A stretch of 48,007 nt of DNA from Acidobacteriota bacterium (GTDB taxonomy: Bacteria > Acidobacteriota > Vicinamibacteria > Vicinamibacterales > UBA2999). The notes under the pieces are model-generated. The model was not told the DNA's origin and did not search any database. It worked only from the letters and a program-made list of their open reading frames with translations. Position numbers and translations under genes: made by a program. The stretch covers positions 1 through 48,007 of the forward strand of contig JAQBVV010000008.1 of the NCBI GenBank assembly GCA_027622905.1, written 5' to 3'. Shown piece after piece: positions 7,265 through 15,426 of this stretch (its first letter is position 1; every line of letters begins with the position of its first letter).

Positions 7265-8764
7265 ATGAGTAATTCGTCTTTTCAGGACGGTTCGAGTGCG
7301 GAGGCGGTTGCCTACGCCGCATTTCTCGAGGCGTATCCCGACTACGGCCGCACCTGTGCCCTCGACGCGCTGCGTGCGTCAGACTATCGCCGCCTCGACG
7401 CCGCCGGCCACGTCTATCTCGACTACACGGGCGGGGGGCTGCATGCGGAGTCGCAGGTGCGCGACCATGCGGACCTGTTGAACCAGCATCTGTTTGGCAA
7501 CCCCCATTCCGCGAATCTCACGTCGTCGGGGATGACGACGTTGGTTGAGCAGACCCGGCGGGCAGTGCTCGCCTGGTTCAACGCCGGTGATGAGTACACC
7601 GCCGTGTTCACGCCGAATGCCACGGCTGCGCTCAAGCTGGTCGGGGAGTCCTACCCGTTTGCCCCTGGCGGCACGTGCCTGCTCACCGTCGACAACCACA
7701 ACTCGGTGAATGGCATCCGCGAATTCGCGATGGCGAAGGGCGCATCGGTTGGGTACGCGTCTCTGACAACGCCCGATCTGCGTGTCGACCCGGTCGGCCT
7801 GGCGTCGGCGCTCGCGTCGGTCGGTTCGTCGGGGGACCACTTGTTTGCGTATCCCGCGCAGTCCAACTTCTCAGGAGTCGTCCACCCCCTCGAGTACGTG
7901 GAGGAGGCGCACGCCGCGGGATGGGATGTCCTGCTGGATGCGGCAGCCTACGTGCCGACCAACCGGCTCGATCTTCGAGCTGTGCGGCCCGACTTTGTCA
8001 GCGTGTCGTTCTACAAGATGTTCGGCTACCCGACGGGCGTGGGTTGCCTGCTGGTTCGGCGCGCGACACTGCCGAAGTTGCGCCGCCCGTGGTTCGCCGG
8101 TGGCACCGTGAACTTCGCGACTGTCCAGGGCCGACAGCACGTGTTGTCGCCGGGTGAGGCGGGGTTCGAGGACGGCACGCTCAACTACCTCGCGATTCCC
8201 GCCGTCGAGATCGGTTTGCGGCACCTGGCGTCGGTCGGGATGGAGACCATCCAGACCCGCATCAGATGTCTGACAGCGTGGATGCTGGAGCGGTTGCTCG
8301 CGCTGCGGCACGGCAACGGTCGGCCGATGGTGCGCATCTACGGGCCCGTGACGATGGAGCGGCGCGGCGGCACGGTGACGATGAATCTCTACGACGCGGA
8401 CGGACGCCTGCTGGACTACCGGCGGGTGGAGGAACTGGCCAGCCAGGAGCGCATCTCGTTGCGCACCGGCTGCTTCTGTAATCCCGGCGCCGGCGAAACG
8501 GCGGAGGGACTGACCGAGGAGGACATATCGGCGGCTATGCGCGAAGGCGCCGACATGACCTTGCCGCGGTTTCTCCAGTTCATCACGCATCGCGGCGGCA
8601 AGAGCGCGGGTGCCATCCGCGTATCGCTTGGCGTGGCGAGCAACTTCGCTGATGTGCACCGATTTCTGCGGTTTGTCGAGGAACTGCGAGACCAGACGCA
8701 GGTGACCGTTGGTGATGTCACGTTCGATATCGAGTCGTGCCGCGTGATTCGCGATGGAAGTTAG
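7265..8764 (+). CDS. Aminotransferase class V, molybdenum cofactor sulfurase-like
   Basis: A 499-residue PLP enzyme resembling the N-terminal cysteine desulfurase domain of eukaryotic molybdenum cofactor sulfurase (MOCOS). Visible motifs are YLDYTGGGLH at the N terminus, FTPNATAALKL and DNHNSVNG for cofactor contact, the Schiff-base lysine in SFYKMFGYPTGVG, and the sulfur-transfer cysteine motif RTGCFCNPGA near the C-terminal third. The MOSC domain that completes MOCOS is absent here and not encoded next door. The reaction is probably cysteine desulfuration to a persulfide; the acceptor is unknown. ATG at 7265 is preferred; a TTG at 7259 is in frame and abuts the previous stop. No good Shine-Dalgarno sequence is seen, so coupling to the upstream gene is likely. 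Confidence 0.87.
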   Translation: MSNSSFQDGSSAEAVAYAAFLEAYPDYGRTCALDALRASDYRRLDAAGHVYLDYTGGGLHAESQVRDHADLLNQHLFGNPHSANLTSSGMTTLVEQTRRAVLAWFNAGDEYTAVFTPNATAALKLVGESYPFAPGGTCLLTVDNHNSVNGIREFAMAKGASVGYASLTTPDLRVDPVGLASALASVGSSGDHLFAYPAQSNFSGVVHPLEYVEEAHAAGWDVLLDAAAYVPTNRLDLRAVRPDFVSVSFYKMFGYPTGVGCLLVRRATLPKLRRPWFAGGTVNFATVQGRQHVLSPGEAGFEDGTLNYLAIPAVEIGLRHLASVGMETIQTRIRCLTAWMLERLLALRHGNGRPMVRIYGPVTMERRGGTVTMNLYDADGRLLDYRRVEELASQERISLRTGCFCNPGAGETAEGLTEEDISAAMREGADMTLPRFLQFITHRGGKSAGAIRVSLGVASNFADVHRFLRFVEELRDQTQVTVGDVTFDIESCRVIRDGS

Positions 8765-8909
8765 CGGAATCCCGCCGGCGGTAGTGGATCTCAGACGCCA
8801 TCCCCACGTCGGCCTTACGGCAGTGACCTTGCCGATCCTCACCGAAGTCGATGGCGCGGCGTCCCTACCGACGTTCAGCGATGAATCCAGTCCGTGAACG
8901 ACTCCCTGG

Positions 8910-9230
8910 TTAGCGGAGTTCGCATCCACGATGTGTCAGGCAGGCTTCGCGCTGGGCAAAGTAGTAGCGGAACGGGGAGAGCGAGCCGTCGGCGTTTTCG
9001 AGCAGGTGCTCGGTGTCGAACCATGAGCGGAGAAGGCTGACAGAGGTCGCCGACGCGCCCACGTAGCCCTTCTGCCGCCACGCGTAGACCTCCTCGCGAA
9101 TCTTGGCGACGAGCGGCGGGAGCAGCTTTTCGTACGCCGTGCTTCGGAGTGTCTCGTCGGCGGGGAACCACCGCTCGGACGGGACGAGCGGCGCGTACGG
9201 CGACCGTGGAAACTCTGGATGGAGTGCCAT
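8910..9230 (-). pseudogene. Truncated N terminus of a BPTD_3080-type restriction helicase
   Basis: A 106-residue frame whose first ~92 residues match the start of large type III-like restriction endonuclease/DEAD helicases (BPTD_3080 family): MALHPEFPRSPYAPL, RWFPADETLR, EKLLPPLVAKIREEV, SLLRSWFDTEHLL and FRYYFAQREA. In intact members this leads into the helicase motor over hundreds of residues. Here homology stops after QREA, followed by about ten unrelated residues and a stop. No further helicase motifs occur in any frame nearby. I read it as a relic of a lost restriction gene left by deletion. It is divergent from the S9 peptidase. The family match is from memory of family sequences, not from a search. 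Confidence 0.7.
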
Positions 9231-9240
9231 CGTGGGTGTG

Positions 9241-9291
9241 TGTGTTCTTCGTGTCCCTCGTGGCGAGATCCTCTTTGTGTTCTTGATCTCG
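9241..9291. repeat. Short direct and inverted repeats in a divergent spacer
   Basis: TGTGTTCTT occurs at 9241-9249 and again at 9276-9284. CGAGATC (9264-9270) and GATCTCG (9285-9291) can form a 7-bp stem with a 14-base loop. The TTGATC that would be the -35 of the S9 peptidase overlaps the second arm, so this could be an operator; it may equally be a dispersed intergenic repeat. Confidence 0.35.
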
Positions 9292-9305
9292 CGCGCGCAC
9301 GGATT

Positions 9306-9311
9306 TATAGT
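9306..9311 (+). promoter_or_regulatory. Putative -10 element of the S9 peptidase gene
   Basis: TATAGT with TTGATC 17 bases upstream (9283-9288) as a -35 candidate. Six bases follow before the GTG at 9318, consistent with a leaderless transcript. Confidence 0.55.
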
Positions 9312-9317
9312 CGCCGC

Positions 9318-11291
9318 GTGCCTCGCGTTGCTCCGTACGGAACCTGGACCTCGCCGCTGTCCGCCTCCGACGTCGCGGCGGCCGGGCGGCGCCTCAGCGG
9401 CGTGTCGCTTGACGGTGACGACGTCTACTGGCTCGAGGGGCGTCCGGATCAGGGCGGACGCTACACGCTGGTGAGACGTGCTCCTGACGGCACGGTCGCA
9501 GACCTCAACCCGCCGGAGATCAACATTCGGTCACGCGTGCACGAGTACGGCGGTGGTGCCTTCGTGGTCGCGGCCGGGACCGTGTACTGCGTCAACTTTA
9601 CCGACCAGCGCGTGTACCGGATTATGGACGGCGAGGCGCGGCCGATCACTGCGCCAGGAGCGTGGCGCTACGCCGACTTCGAGATCGACGCGCGTCGCCA
9701 GCGACTCATCTGCGTGCGGGAGGACCACACGCGGGAAGGTCAGGAGCCGATCAACGCGCTCGTCGCTATTTCGATCGAAACTGCGGACGCTGGTCGTGGC
9801 GAGTATGTAGCCGGCGTCGGGGACGTCATCGCCTCCGGCTCGGACTTCTATTCGACGCCGCGACTGAGTCCTGACGGCTCAAGGCTCGCGTGGTTGTCGT
9901 GGAATCACCCGTCCATGCCATGGGATGGCACCGACCTCCGGATCGCGCGTGTCGGGGCGGACGGCACGATAGGGGCACCCGTGCGGATCGCCGGAGGGCC
10001 AGACGAATCGATCTACCAGCCTGGATGGTCACCAGACGGCGAGCTGTACTACGTGAGCGATCGGGACGGCTGGTGGCGAATTTATCGTGCCATGGACGGG
10101 GCGCCCGATCATTTGTTGACCCGCGATCCGAGCCTGGCAGAGGCGGAGTGCGGGCGTCCTCAGTGGGTATTCGGGACATCGAGCTGGGCGTGCGCGGGGC
10201 CGTCGCAGCTCGTCGTGTCCTACGTACAGGCCGGTCGATGGCATCTGGGCCGACTCGACGTCCGGAGCGGAGACTTCACCACTCTTGCCAGTCCGCTGCA
10301 ACCGATCGACTGGCTGGCGGCCAACGCCACGCACGCCGTGCTGGTTGCGGGTGCCTCCGATCGGCCGGATGCCGTGGTCCGGGTCGATCTCGGGTCTGGC
10401 GCCTTCGAAACGCTGCGTGCCGCGTCGCCCGTGCGGCTTGATGCGGGCGACATTTCCGTGGCGGAGCCGGTCGAGCTCCCGACCGCCGGCGGGGAGACGT
10501 CACACGCCTTTTACTACCCGCCTCGCAACCGGCGGTTCGAGGCACCGGTTGGGGAGATGCCGCCGCTGATCGTGATCACCCACGGCGGTCCGACGTCGGC
10601 GGGGAGACCGACGTTCGACCTGGAGCTCCAGTACTGGACGAGCCGGGGCTTTGCGGTCGCTGACGTCAACTACGGCGGCAGCTCCGGGTTTGGCCGCGCG
10701 TATCGGCAGCGGCTCATCGGCCGGTGGGGAGAGGTTGACGTCGCCGACGTGGTGCATGCCGTGCGGTTCCTGGCCGAACAGGGGAAAGCCGACCGCCATC
10801 GCGCGGTCATTCGTGGCGGCAGCGCGGGGGGGTACACCACGCTGACGGCGCTGACGGGTCACCCGGAGGTGTTCAAGGCGGGCGCGAGCTACTACGGCGT
10901 GAGCGACCTTGAGGCGCTTGCGCGCGACACGCACAAGTTCGAGTCACGGTACCTCGATAGCCTGGTGGGACCGTATCCGGACGCGCGGGAGATCTACCGG
11001 GCGCGCTCGCCCATTCACGCAGTCGATCGGCTTGCGTGTCCGCTCATCCTGTTCCAGGGGCTGGACGATCGGGTGGTGCCGCCCCGGCAGTCCGAGATGA
11101 TGGTCGACGCCGTGCGGGCCAAGGGCCTGCCGGTCGCGTATCTGGCATTTGCAGGCGAACAGCACGGATTTCGACAGGCCGCCACGATCATCAGGAGCAT
11201 GGAGGCCGAGCTGTATTTTTACGGCGCCGTCTTCGGGTTCACACCGGCGGACGTGATTCCGCCGGTGCCAATCGAGAACCTGGCGACGTAG
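9318..11291 (+). CDS. S9 family prolyl oligopeptidase-like peptidase
   Basis: A 657-residue serine peptidase. The N-terminal ~400 residues form a beta-propeller with repeated WSPDG/LSPDGSRLAW-like blades. The C-terminal alpha/beta-hydrolase domain carries the nucleophile in GGSAGGYTT, the aspartate in LILFQGLDDRVVPP and the histidine in GEQHGF, in the usual order. The HGGPTSAGR segment supplies the oxyanion region. The closest architecture is the acylaminoacyl-peptidase/dipeptidyl-peptidase group. There is no signal peptide in the chosen version, so it should be cytosolic. The frame is open to an ATG at 9219, but that extension overlaps the divergent relic gene and reads as cysteine-rich noise. 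The GTG at 9318 sits six bases after a TATAGT hexamer and begins the family-like PYGTWTSPLS segment. Confidence 0.92.
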   Translation: MPRVAPYGTWTSPLSASDVAAAGRRLSGVSLDGDDVYWLEGRPDQGGRYTLVRRAPDGTVADLNPPEINIRSRVHEYGGGAFVVAAGTVYCVNFTDQRVYRIMDGEARPITAPGAWRYADFEIDARRQRLICVREDHTREGQEPINALVAISIETADAGRGEYVAGVGDVIASGSDFYSTPRLSPDGSRLAWLSWNHPSMPWDGTDLRIARVGADGTIGAPVRIAGGPDESIYQPGWSPDGELYYVSDRDGWWRIYRAMDGAPDHLLTRDPSLAEAECGRPQWVFGTSSWACAGPSQLVVSYVQAGRWHLGRLDVRSGDFTTLASPLQPIDWLAANATHAVLVAGASDRPDAVVRVDLGSGAFETLRAASPVRLDAGDISVAEPVELPTAGGETSHAFYYPPRNRRFEAPVGEMPPLIVITHGGPTSAGRPTFDLELQYWTSRGFAVADVNYGGSSGFGRAYRQRLIGRWGEVDVADVVHAVRFLAEQGKADRHRAVIRGGSAGGYTTLTALTGHPEVFKAGASYYGVSDLEALARDTHKFESRYLDSLVGPYPDAREIYRARSPIHAVDRLACPLILFQGLDDRVVPPRQSEMMVDAVRAKGLPVAYLAFAGEQHGFRQAATIIRSMEAELYFYGAVFGFTPADVIPPVPIENLAT

Positions 11292-11353
11292 CGACCTCCG
11301 ACACCAGCACAATCTCGGGTCAGGGCCAGTCTGGTACGCGCGTCTGGCCGAGG

Positions 11354-11359
11354 TATAGT
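11354..11359 (+). promoter_or_regulatory. Putative -10 element upstream of the DUF1761 gene
   Basis: TATAGT 34 bases before the chosen ATG, leaving a short leader that contains the GGAGG at 11383-11387. No good -35. Confidence 0.35.
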
Positions 11360-11392
11360 GTGCGATCCTGGATGTCGACCACGGAGGTGTGG

Positions 11393-11791
11393 ATGCCTGC
11401 AGTTTCGCTCACGGCCACTCTCTTAGCCACCGTCCTCGGATTCGCGCTCGGCGCGCTGTGGTACGGCCCGCTGTTCGGCGCACGATGGATGGCCGAAGTT
11501 GGCATGAGCGTCGACGAACTCCGGAAGGATTTCAACCCCGCCACGACCTACGGCGCGACGTTTGTGCTTGGACTCGTGGCGTCCTATGTGTTCGGCTTGT
11601 TTGTCGGGCCAGGTCCCGGGCTCGCATTCTCGGTGGTCGCCGGCGCCGGCGCCGGGCTGTGCTGGGTGGCGACGTCGCTGGCGACCAATTATCTGTTCGA
11701 ACGACGCTCGATGGTCCTCATCGGGATCAACGGCGGGTACCACGCGGTGCGCTTCGCGCTGATCGGACTCGCGTTCGGGCTCGTCGGGTAG
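11393..11791 (+). CDS. DUF1761 membrane protein
   Basis: A 132-residue integral membrane protein with about four helices. The first helix ends in the family-typical GALWYGPLFGARWM, and residues 35-45 carry DELRKDFNP, in the loop before helix 2. The last helices contain CWVATSLATNYLFERRS and GGYHAVRFALIGLAFG. These match DUF1761, an uncharacterised family of small membrane proteins. GGAGG lies five bases before the ATG at 11393, and family members begin at about this point. An in-frame ATG at 11372 would add seven residues. It follows the S9 peptidase by ~100 bases with its own -10 candidate. Function unknown. Confidence 0.82.
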   Translation: MPAVSLTATLLATVLGFALGALWYGPLFGARWMAEVGMSVDELRKDFNPATTYGATFVLGLVASYVFGLFVGPGPGLAFSVVAGAGAGLCWVATSLATNYLFERRSMVLIGINGGYHAVRFALIGLAFGLVG

Positions 11792-11828
11792 ACGGCTCGA
11801 TTCATCGCGTGGTGCGCGCGGTGATGCA

Positions 11829-12977
11829 GTGACAGCATTGAGCTCCACAGCCAGCAGCGGCGTTCGGTCCCATCGCGTCATCTTCATTGATTTGGCTCGC
11901 GCGATGGCCGTCGTGCTGATGGTGTTCGGGCACACGACCAGCGCACTGCTGTCGGATGCCTACAGAGTCGGTGACTGGGTTGAGGTCTGGGCGTTTCAAC
12001 GCGGTCTCACGTCGGGACTCTTTCTGCTGCTCGCGGGCCTGGCGTTCAGCGTGGCCACGTCACGACATTGGCCTGCACACATCCGATTGTCCATGTCGCT
12101 GCTGAAGCGTCTGCGGCGGTTCGTGATTCTCATCGTCCTGGGTTACTCCCTGCACTTTCCGGTGGCGCATCTGGCGGAGCTGGCAACGGCGACCGATCAG
12201 CAGTGGCGCAGGTTGTTCGCGGTGGATGTGCTGCAAATGATCGGCGTGACGTTCATCGGCGTGCAGGCGCTGGTCATCGTCGCGCGCACGCGACGCGTGT
12301 TTACGGCCGCGACCCTGGTCGTGGCGGCCGCGATCGTCGTGGCCACGCCCGTCGTTCGCGATCTCGACTGGGTGCCTCTGGCGCCGCTGTCGCTGGTGGC
12401 CTACCTCTCGACGGCGACCGGCTCACAGTTCCCGCTCTTTCCATGGTCGGCGTATGTGTTCCTCGGCGCGGCGCTGGGGCAGCTCTACGCACGATGGGGT
12501 GCGTCGCATCCGACGGAGTTCGCCAACTGGGCCATGCTGGTGCCGGGAGCCGCGCTCACCGTGCTCGCCTTCTATATCGAAGGGCTTCTGGGACCCCTGG
12601 CCGCAGGCGAGTCCGGGTGGATTCCGCGCGACGTGCTGCTGCGCGCCGGTGCGTGCCTGGTGGTGCTGCGCATGCTGGCGCATGCCAGCCAGCGCATCAG
12701 CCACTTGCCACGCGTGTTCGGCGCGGTTGCCCAGGAATCGCTCCTCGTCTACTTCGTACACCTGTGCGTCGTGTACGGATCCGTCTGGAACCGCGGATTG
12801 TACCGCTCCTACGGCGAGGCGCTGTCGCCGGTACAAGCCATCATGACGGCGATCGCGGTGGTGCTGCCCATGATCGCGCTGGCGTGGTTCTGGAACAGGT
12901 TGAAACATGGTCGACCGGCTGTGGCGAAGCGGGTCGTGGTCCTCGCGGGGGTAGGCTTGTTCGTGGCCCTGATCTGA
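11829..12977 (+). CDS. Heparan-alpha-glucosaminide N-acetyltransferase-like membrane acyltransferase
   Basis: A 382-residue protein with about ten or eleven membrane helices, of the DUF1624/HGSNAT and YeiB-like acyltransferase group. The diagnostic first helix reads RVIFIDLARAMAVVLMVFGH, with the catalytic-type histidine at the end, followed by GLTSGLFLLLAGLAFS. Later segments include FPLFPWSAYVFLGAALG and the C-terminal ESLLVYFVHLCVVYGS. In this superfamily the enzyme moves an acyl group across the membrane onto a sugar or other acceptor; the acceptor here is unknown. The start is GTG at 11829. It is followed by 160 bases before the VWA cluster, with a -10-like TATGAT near the end of that gap. 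Confidence 0.82.
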   Translation: MTALSSTASSGVRSHRVIFIDLARAMAVVLMVFGHTTSALLSDAYRVGDWVEVWAFQRGLTSGLFLLLAGLAFSVATSRHWPAHIRLSMSLLKRLRRFVILIVLGYSLHFPVAHLAELATATDQQWRRLFAVDVLQMIGVTFIGVQALVIVARTRRVFTAATLVVAAAIVVATPVVRDLDWVPLAPLSLVAYLSTATGSQFPLFPWSAYVFLGAALGQLYARWGASHPTEFANWAMLVPGAALTVLAFYIEGLLGPLAAGESGWIPRDVLLRAGACLVVLRMLAHASQRISHLPRVFGAVAQESLLVYFVHLCVVYGSVWNRGLYRSYGEALSPVQAIMTAIAVVLPMIALAWFWNRLKHGRPAVAKRVVVLAGVGLFVALI

Positions 12978-13092
12978 CGAATCTGTGGATTCGCGCTCCG
13001 TCCCGCAGTACGATGACCGAACCACGTCGTCGGAGCCGTTTGGCGCCGGCGCCGTGCCTCGACGATCGCCGTCAGCGCACCGCAGCACCGTG

Positions 13093-13098
13093 TATGAT
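13093..13098 (+). promoter_or_regulatory. Putative -10 element of the MoxR/VWA cluster
   Basis: TATGAT upstream of a leader of about 33 bases that contains GGGGGAG before the TTG start at 13138. No strong -35 is visible at 16-18 bases. This is the only promoter-like site between the acyltransferase and the cluster. Confidence 0.4.
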
Positions 13099-13137
13099 CG
13101 GCGCTCAGCGTAGTCCTCTTCAGATGGGGGAGACCAG

Positions 13138-15426
13138 TTGTTCGACGCCGTCTTTCAAGCCCTGTTCAGCCATCGGCTGGTCGTTTTCCAGCAGGGTGAA
13201 TTCCGCTTTGACCTCACGACGGGTTCGCTGGTGGCCGCCACGCTGGTCGGCGCGATCATGGCCGCGGCGATCGTCACGTACCGGCGCGTGGGCGGCAAGG
13301 GACGTGTGCGCGATCGCGTGGTGCTCACGGCGCTGCGCCTGGCGGCGCTGGCGCTCGTGCTGTTCTGTCTGTTCCGGCCGACCCTCGTCGTCCGCGCGGC
13401 GGTTCCGCAGCAGAACGTCGTGGCGGTGCTGCTCGACGATTCGCGCAGTATGCAGATTCCGGACTGGAACGGGCAGGCGCGCGGGGCATACCTGACGGAG
13501 CAGTTTGGTACGCCAGACGGTCCCCTGCTGCAGGCGCTGTCGGACCGGTTCCTGGTTCGCGTGTTCCGCTTCTCGTCGACGGCCGGACGGCTGGAGGCGC
13601 CAGGCTCCCTCACCTTCAGCGGCTCGCAGACGCGGCTGGGTGCCGCGCTGGACGGCGCGCGTGACGAGCTGGCGGGTCTCCCCGTGTCGGGCATCGTGCT
13701 GGTGTCTGACGGCGCTGATACGAGGGACGGGTCGATGGCCGAGGCGCTACTGGGGCTCAAGGCTCAGCAGTTGCCTGTCTATACCGTGGGCGTCGGGAGT
13801 CCGCAACTACCGCGCGACATTCAGATCGATCGTGTCAATACGCCGCGGGTGGCTCTCAAGGATGCCTCGCTGCTGGTGGATGTCACCGTGACGCAGACCG
13901 GCTACGCCGGCAGGACCATCACCATCTACGTGGAGGATGAGGGCCGGATCGTGGGATCCGAGGAGCTCCAGCTCCCGGCCGACGGCCGCCCGGCCACGGT
14001 GCAGGTCCGCGCGGCCGCGTCGGAAGCGGGGCCTCGGCTGTTCACGTTTCGCGTGGCGCCGCTGGCCGACGAGATGATCACGCAGAACAACGCGCGCCAG
14101 GCCCTCATCGATGTCCGCGACCATCGGGAGAAGATCCTTTATTTCGAGGGCGAGCCGCGTTTCGAGATGAAGTTCCTCCGTCGAGCGGTGGCCGACGACG
14201 AGAATCTCCAGGTTGTCGCGCTCCAGCGGACGGCTGACAACAAGTTTCTGCGTCTCGAGGTCGACGACCCCGACGAACTGCTCGGCGGCTTCCCCAGAAC
14301 GCGCGAGGAGCTCTTCTCCTACCGGGCGCTGATTCTCGGCAGCATCGAGGCTGGCGCGTTCACCGGCGATCAGCTGCAGATGATCGCGGACTTCGTGGAC
14401 CGTCGCGGCGGCGGCCTGCTGATGATCGGGGGCGCGCGGGCCTTCGGCGAAGGCGGCTACGGGGGCACGCCGGTGGCGGATGTCCTGCCCCTCATCATTG
14501 ATCCGAATACGCGCGCCTCGGAGCCGGGGGACCTGGCGAGATTACAGGTGCTGCCCACGCGTGCAGGCGAGACCCACGCGTCGACGCAGATTGCGGCCAC
14601 CGAAGGGGCGTCCGCCGCCCGGTGGCGTGACCTGCCGCAGGTGACGAGCGTCAATGCGCCGCTGGAGCCGAAGCCAGCGGCCATCGTGCTGCTCAACGGC
14701 ACTGACGAGCGCGGTCGCGAGCAGCCGGTGCTGACGTGGCAACAGTACGGTCGGGGCAAGGCGGTGGCGCTCACGCTCCAGGACACGTGGCAGTGGCAGA
14801 TGCACGCGACGATGTCGCTCGAGGATCAGACGCACGAGAACTACTGGCGGCAGATGTTGCGATGGTTGGTCAACGGCGTGCCCGGTGTCGTGGAGGCTCG
14901 CGGCGCGGTCGAGCGTGTCGAGCCTGGTGAGCCGATCGTGGTGGAGGCGACGGTCAAGGACAAGGCGCATGTCGAGCTCAACGGCGCCGATGTCACGGCG
15001 CGCGTGACGCGGCCGAATGGCGGGACGATCGACGTGCCTCTTGAGTGGAGCGGCGACGTCGATGGACTGTATCGCGGGACCTTCGTCAGCACCGAGGCCG
15101 GCACCTACGAAGTGGCGGTGGACGCGTCCGAGGGAGCCGACATCGTCGGCAGCGACGTGGCGTTCGTGCGAGCAGGCCCGAGCGACGAGGAGTTCTTCGA
15201 CCCGACGATGCACGAGGGGCCGTTGCAGCGTATCGCCGACGAATCGGGGGGGCGTTTCTACACCCCGGAGACCGCTGCCGGGCTCGCGGAGGATGTGCGC
15301 TACACGGGGCGTGGCGTGACGTCGGTCGAGGAGCGCGACTTGTGGAACATGCCGATCGTGCTGATCGTCTTGATGAGCCTGATGTGTGCCGAGTGGGGCT
15401 ATCGTCGCGCGGTGGGGTTGTCCTGA
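13138..15426 (+). CDS. VWA and GATase-like domain membrane protein
   Basis: A 762-residue inner-membrane protein. Two N-terminal helices (~30-47 and 62-80) precede a von Willebrand A domain with an intact MIDAS (D100, S102, S104 in LLDDSRSMQ; later VLVSDGADTRDG). Immunoglobulin-like material follows, then a class I glutamine-amidotransferase-like fold around residues 395-560 (VDRRGGGLLMIGGARAFGEGGY, GRGKAVALT) without a visible catalytic Cys-His-Glu triad. A final helix (WNMPIVLIVLMSLMCAEWGY) places most of the protein in the periplasm. Proteins of this layout usually sit beside MoxR ATPases, as here. The start is TTG, supported by GGGGGAG five bases upstream. The stop overlaps the next ATG as TGATG. 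Confidence 0.85.
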   Translation: MFDAVFQALFSHRLVVFQQGEFRFDLTTGSLVAATLVGAIMAAAIVTYRRVGGKGRVRDRVVLTALRLAALALVLFCLFRPTLVVRAAVPQQNVVAVLLDDSRSMQIPDWNGQARGAYLTEQFGTPDGPLLQALSDRFLVRVFRFSSTAGRLEAPGSLTFSGSQTRLGAALDGARDELAGLPVSGIVLVSDGADTRDGSMAEALLGLKAQQLPVYTVGVGSPQLPRDIQIDRVNTPRVALKDASLLVDVTVTQTGYAGRTITIYVEDEGRIVGSEELQLPADGRPATVQVRAAASEAGPRLFTFRVAPLADEMITQNNARQALIDVRDHREKILYFEGEPRFEMKFLRRAVADDENLQVVALQRTADNKFLRLEVDDPDELLGGFPRTREELFSYRALILGSIEAGAFTGDQLQMIADFVDRRGGGLLMIGGARAFGEGGYGGTPVADVLPLIIDPNTRASEPGDLARLQVLPTRAGETHASTQIAATEGASAARWRDLPQVTSVNAPLEPKPAAIVLLNGTDERGREQPVLTWQQYGRGKAVALTLQDTWQWQMHATMSLEDQTHENYWRQMLRWLVNGVPGVVEARGAVERVEPGEPIVVEATVKDKAHVELNGADVTARVTRPNGGTIDVPLEWSGDVDGLYRGTFVSTEAGTYEVAVDASEGADIVGSDVAFVRAGPSDEEFFDPTMHEGPLQRIADESGGRFYTPETAAGLAEDVRYTGRGVTSVEERDLWNMPIVLIVLMSLMCAEWGYRRAVGLS

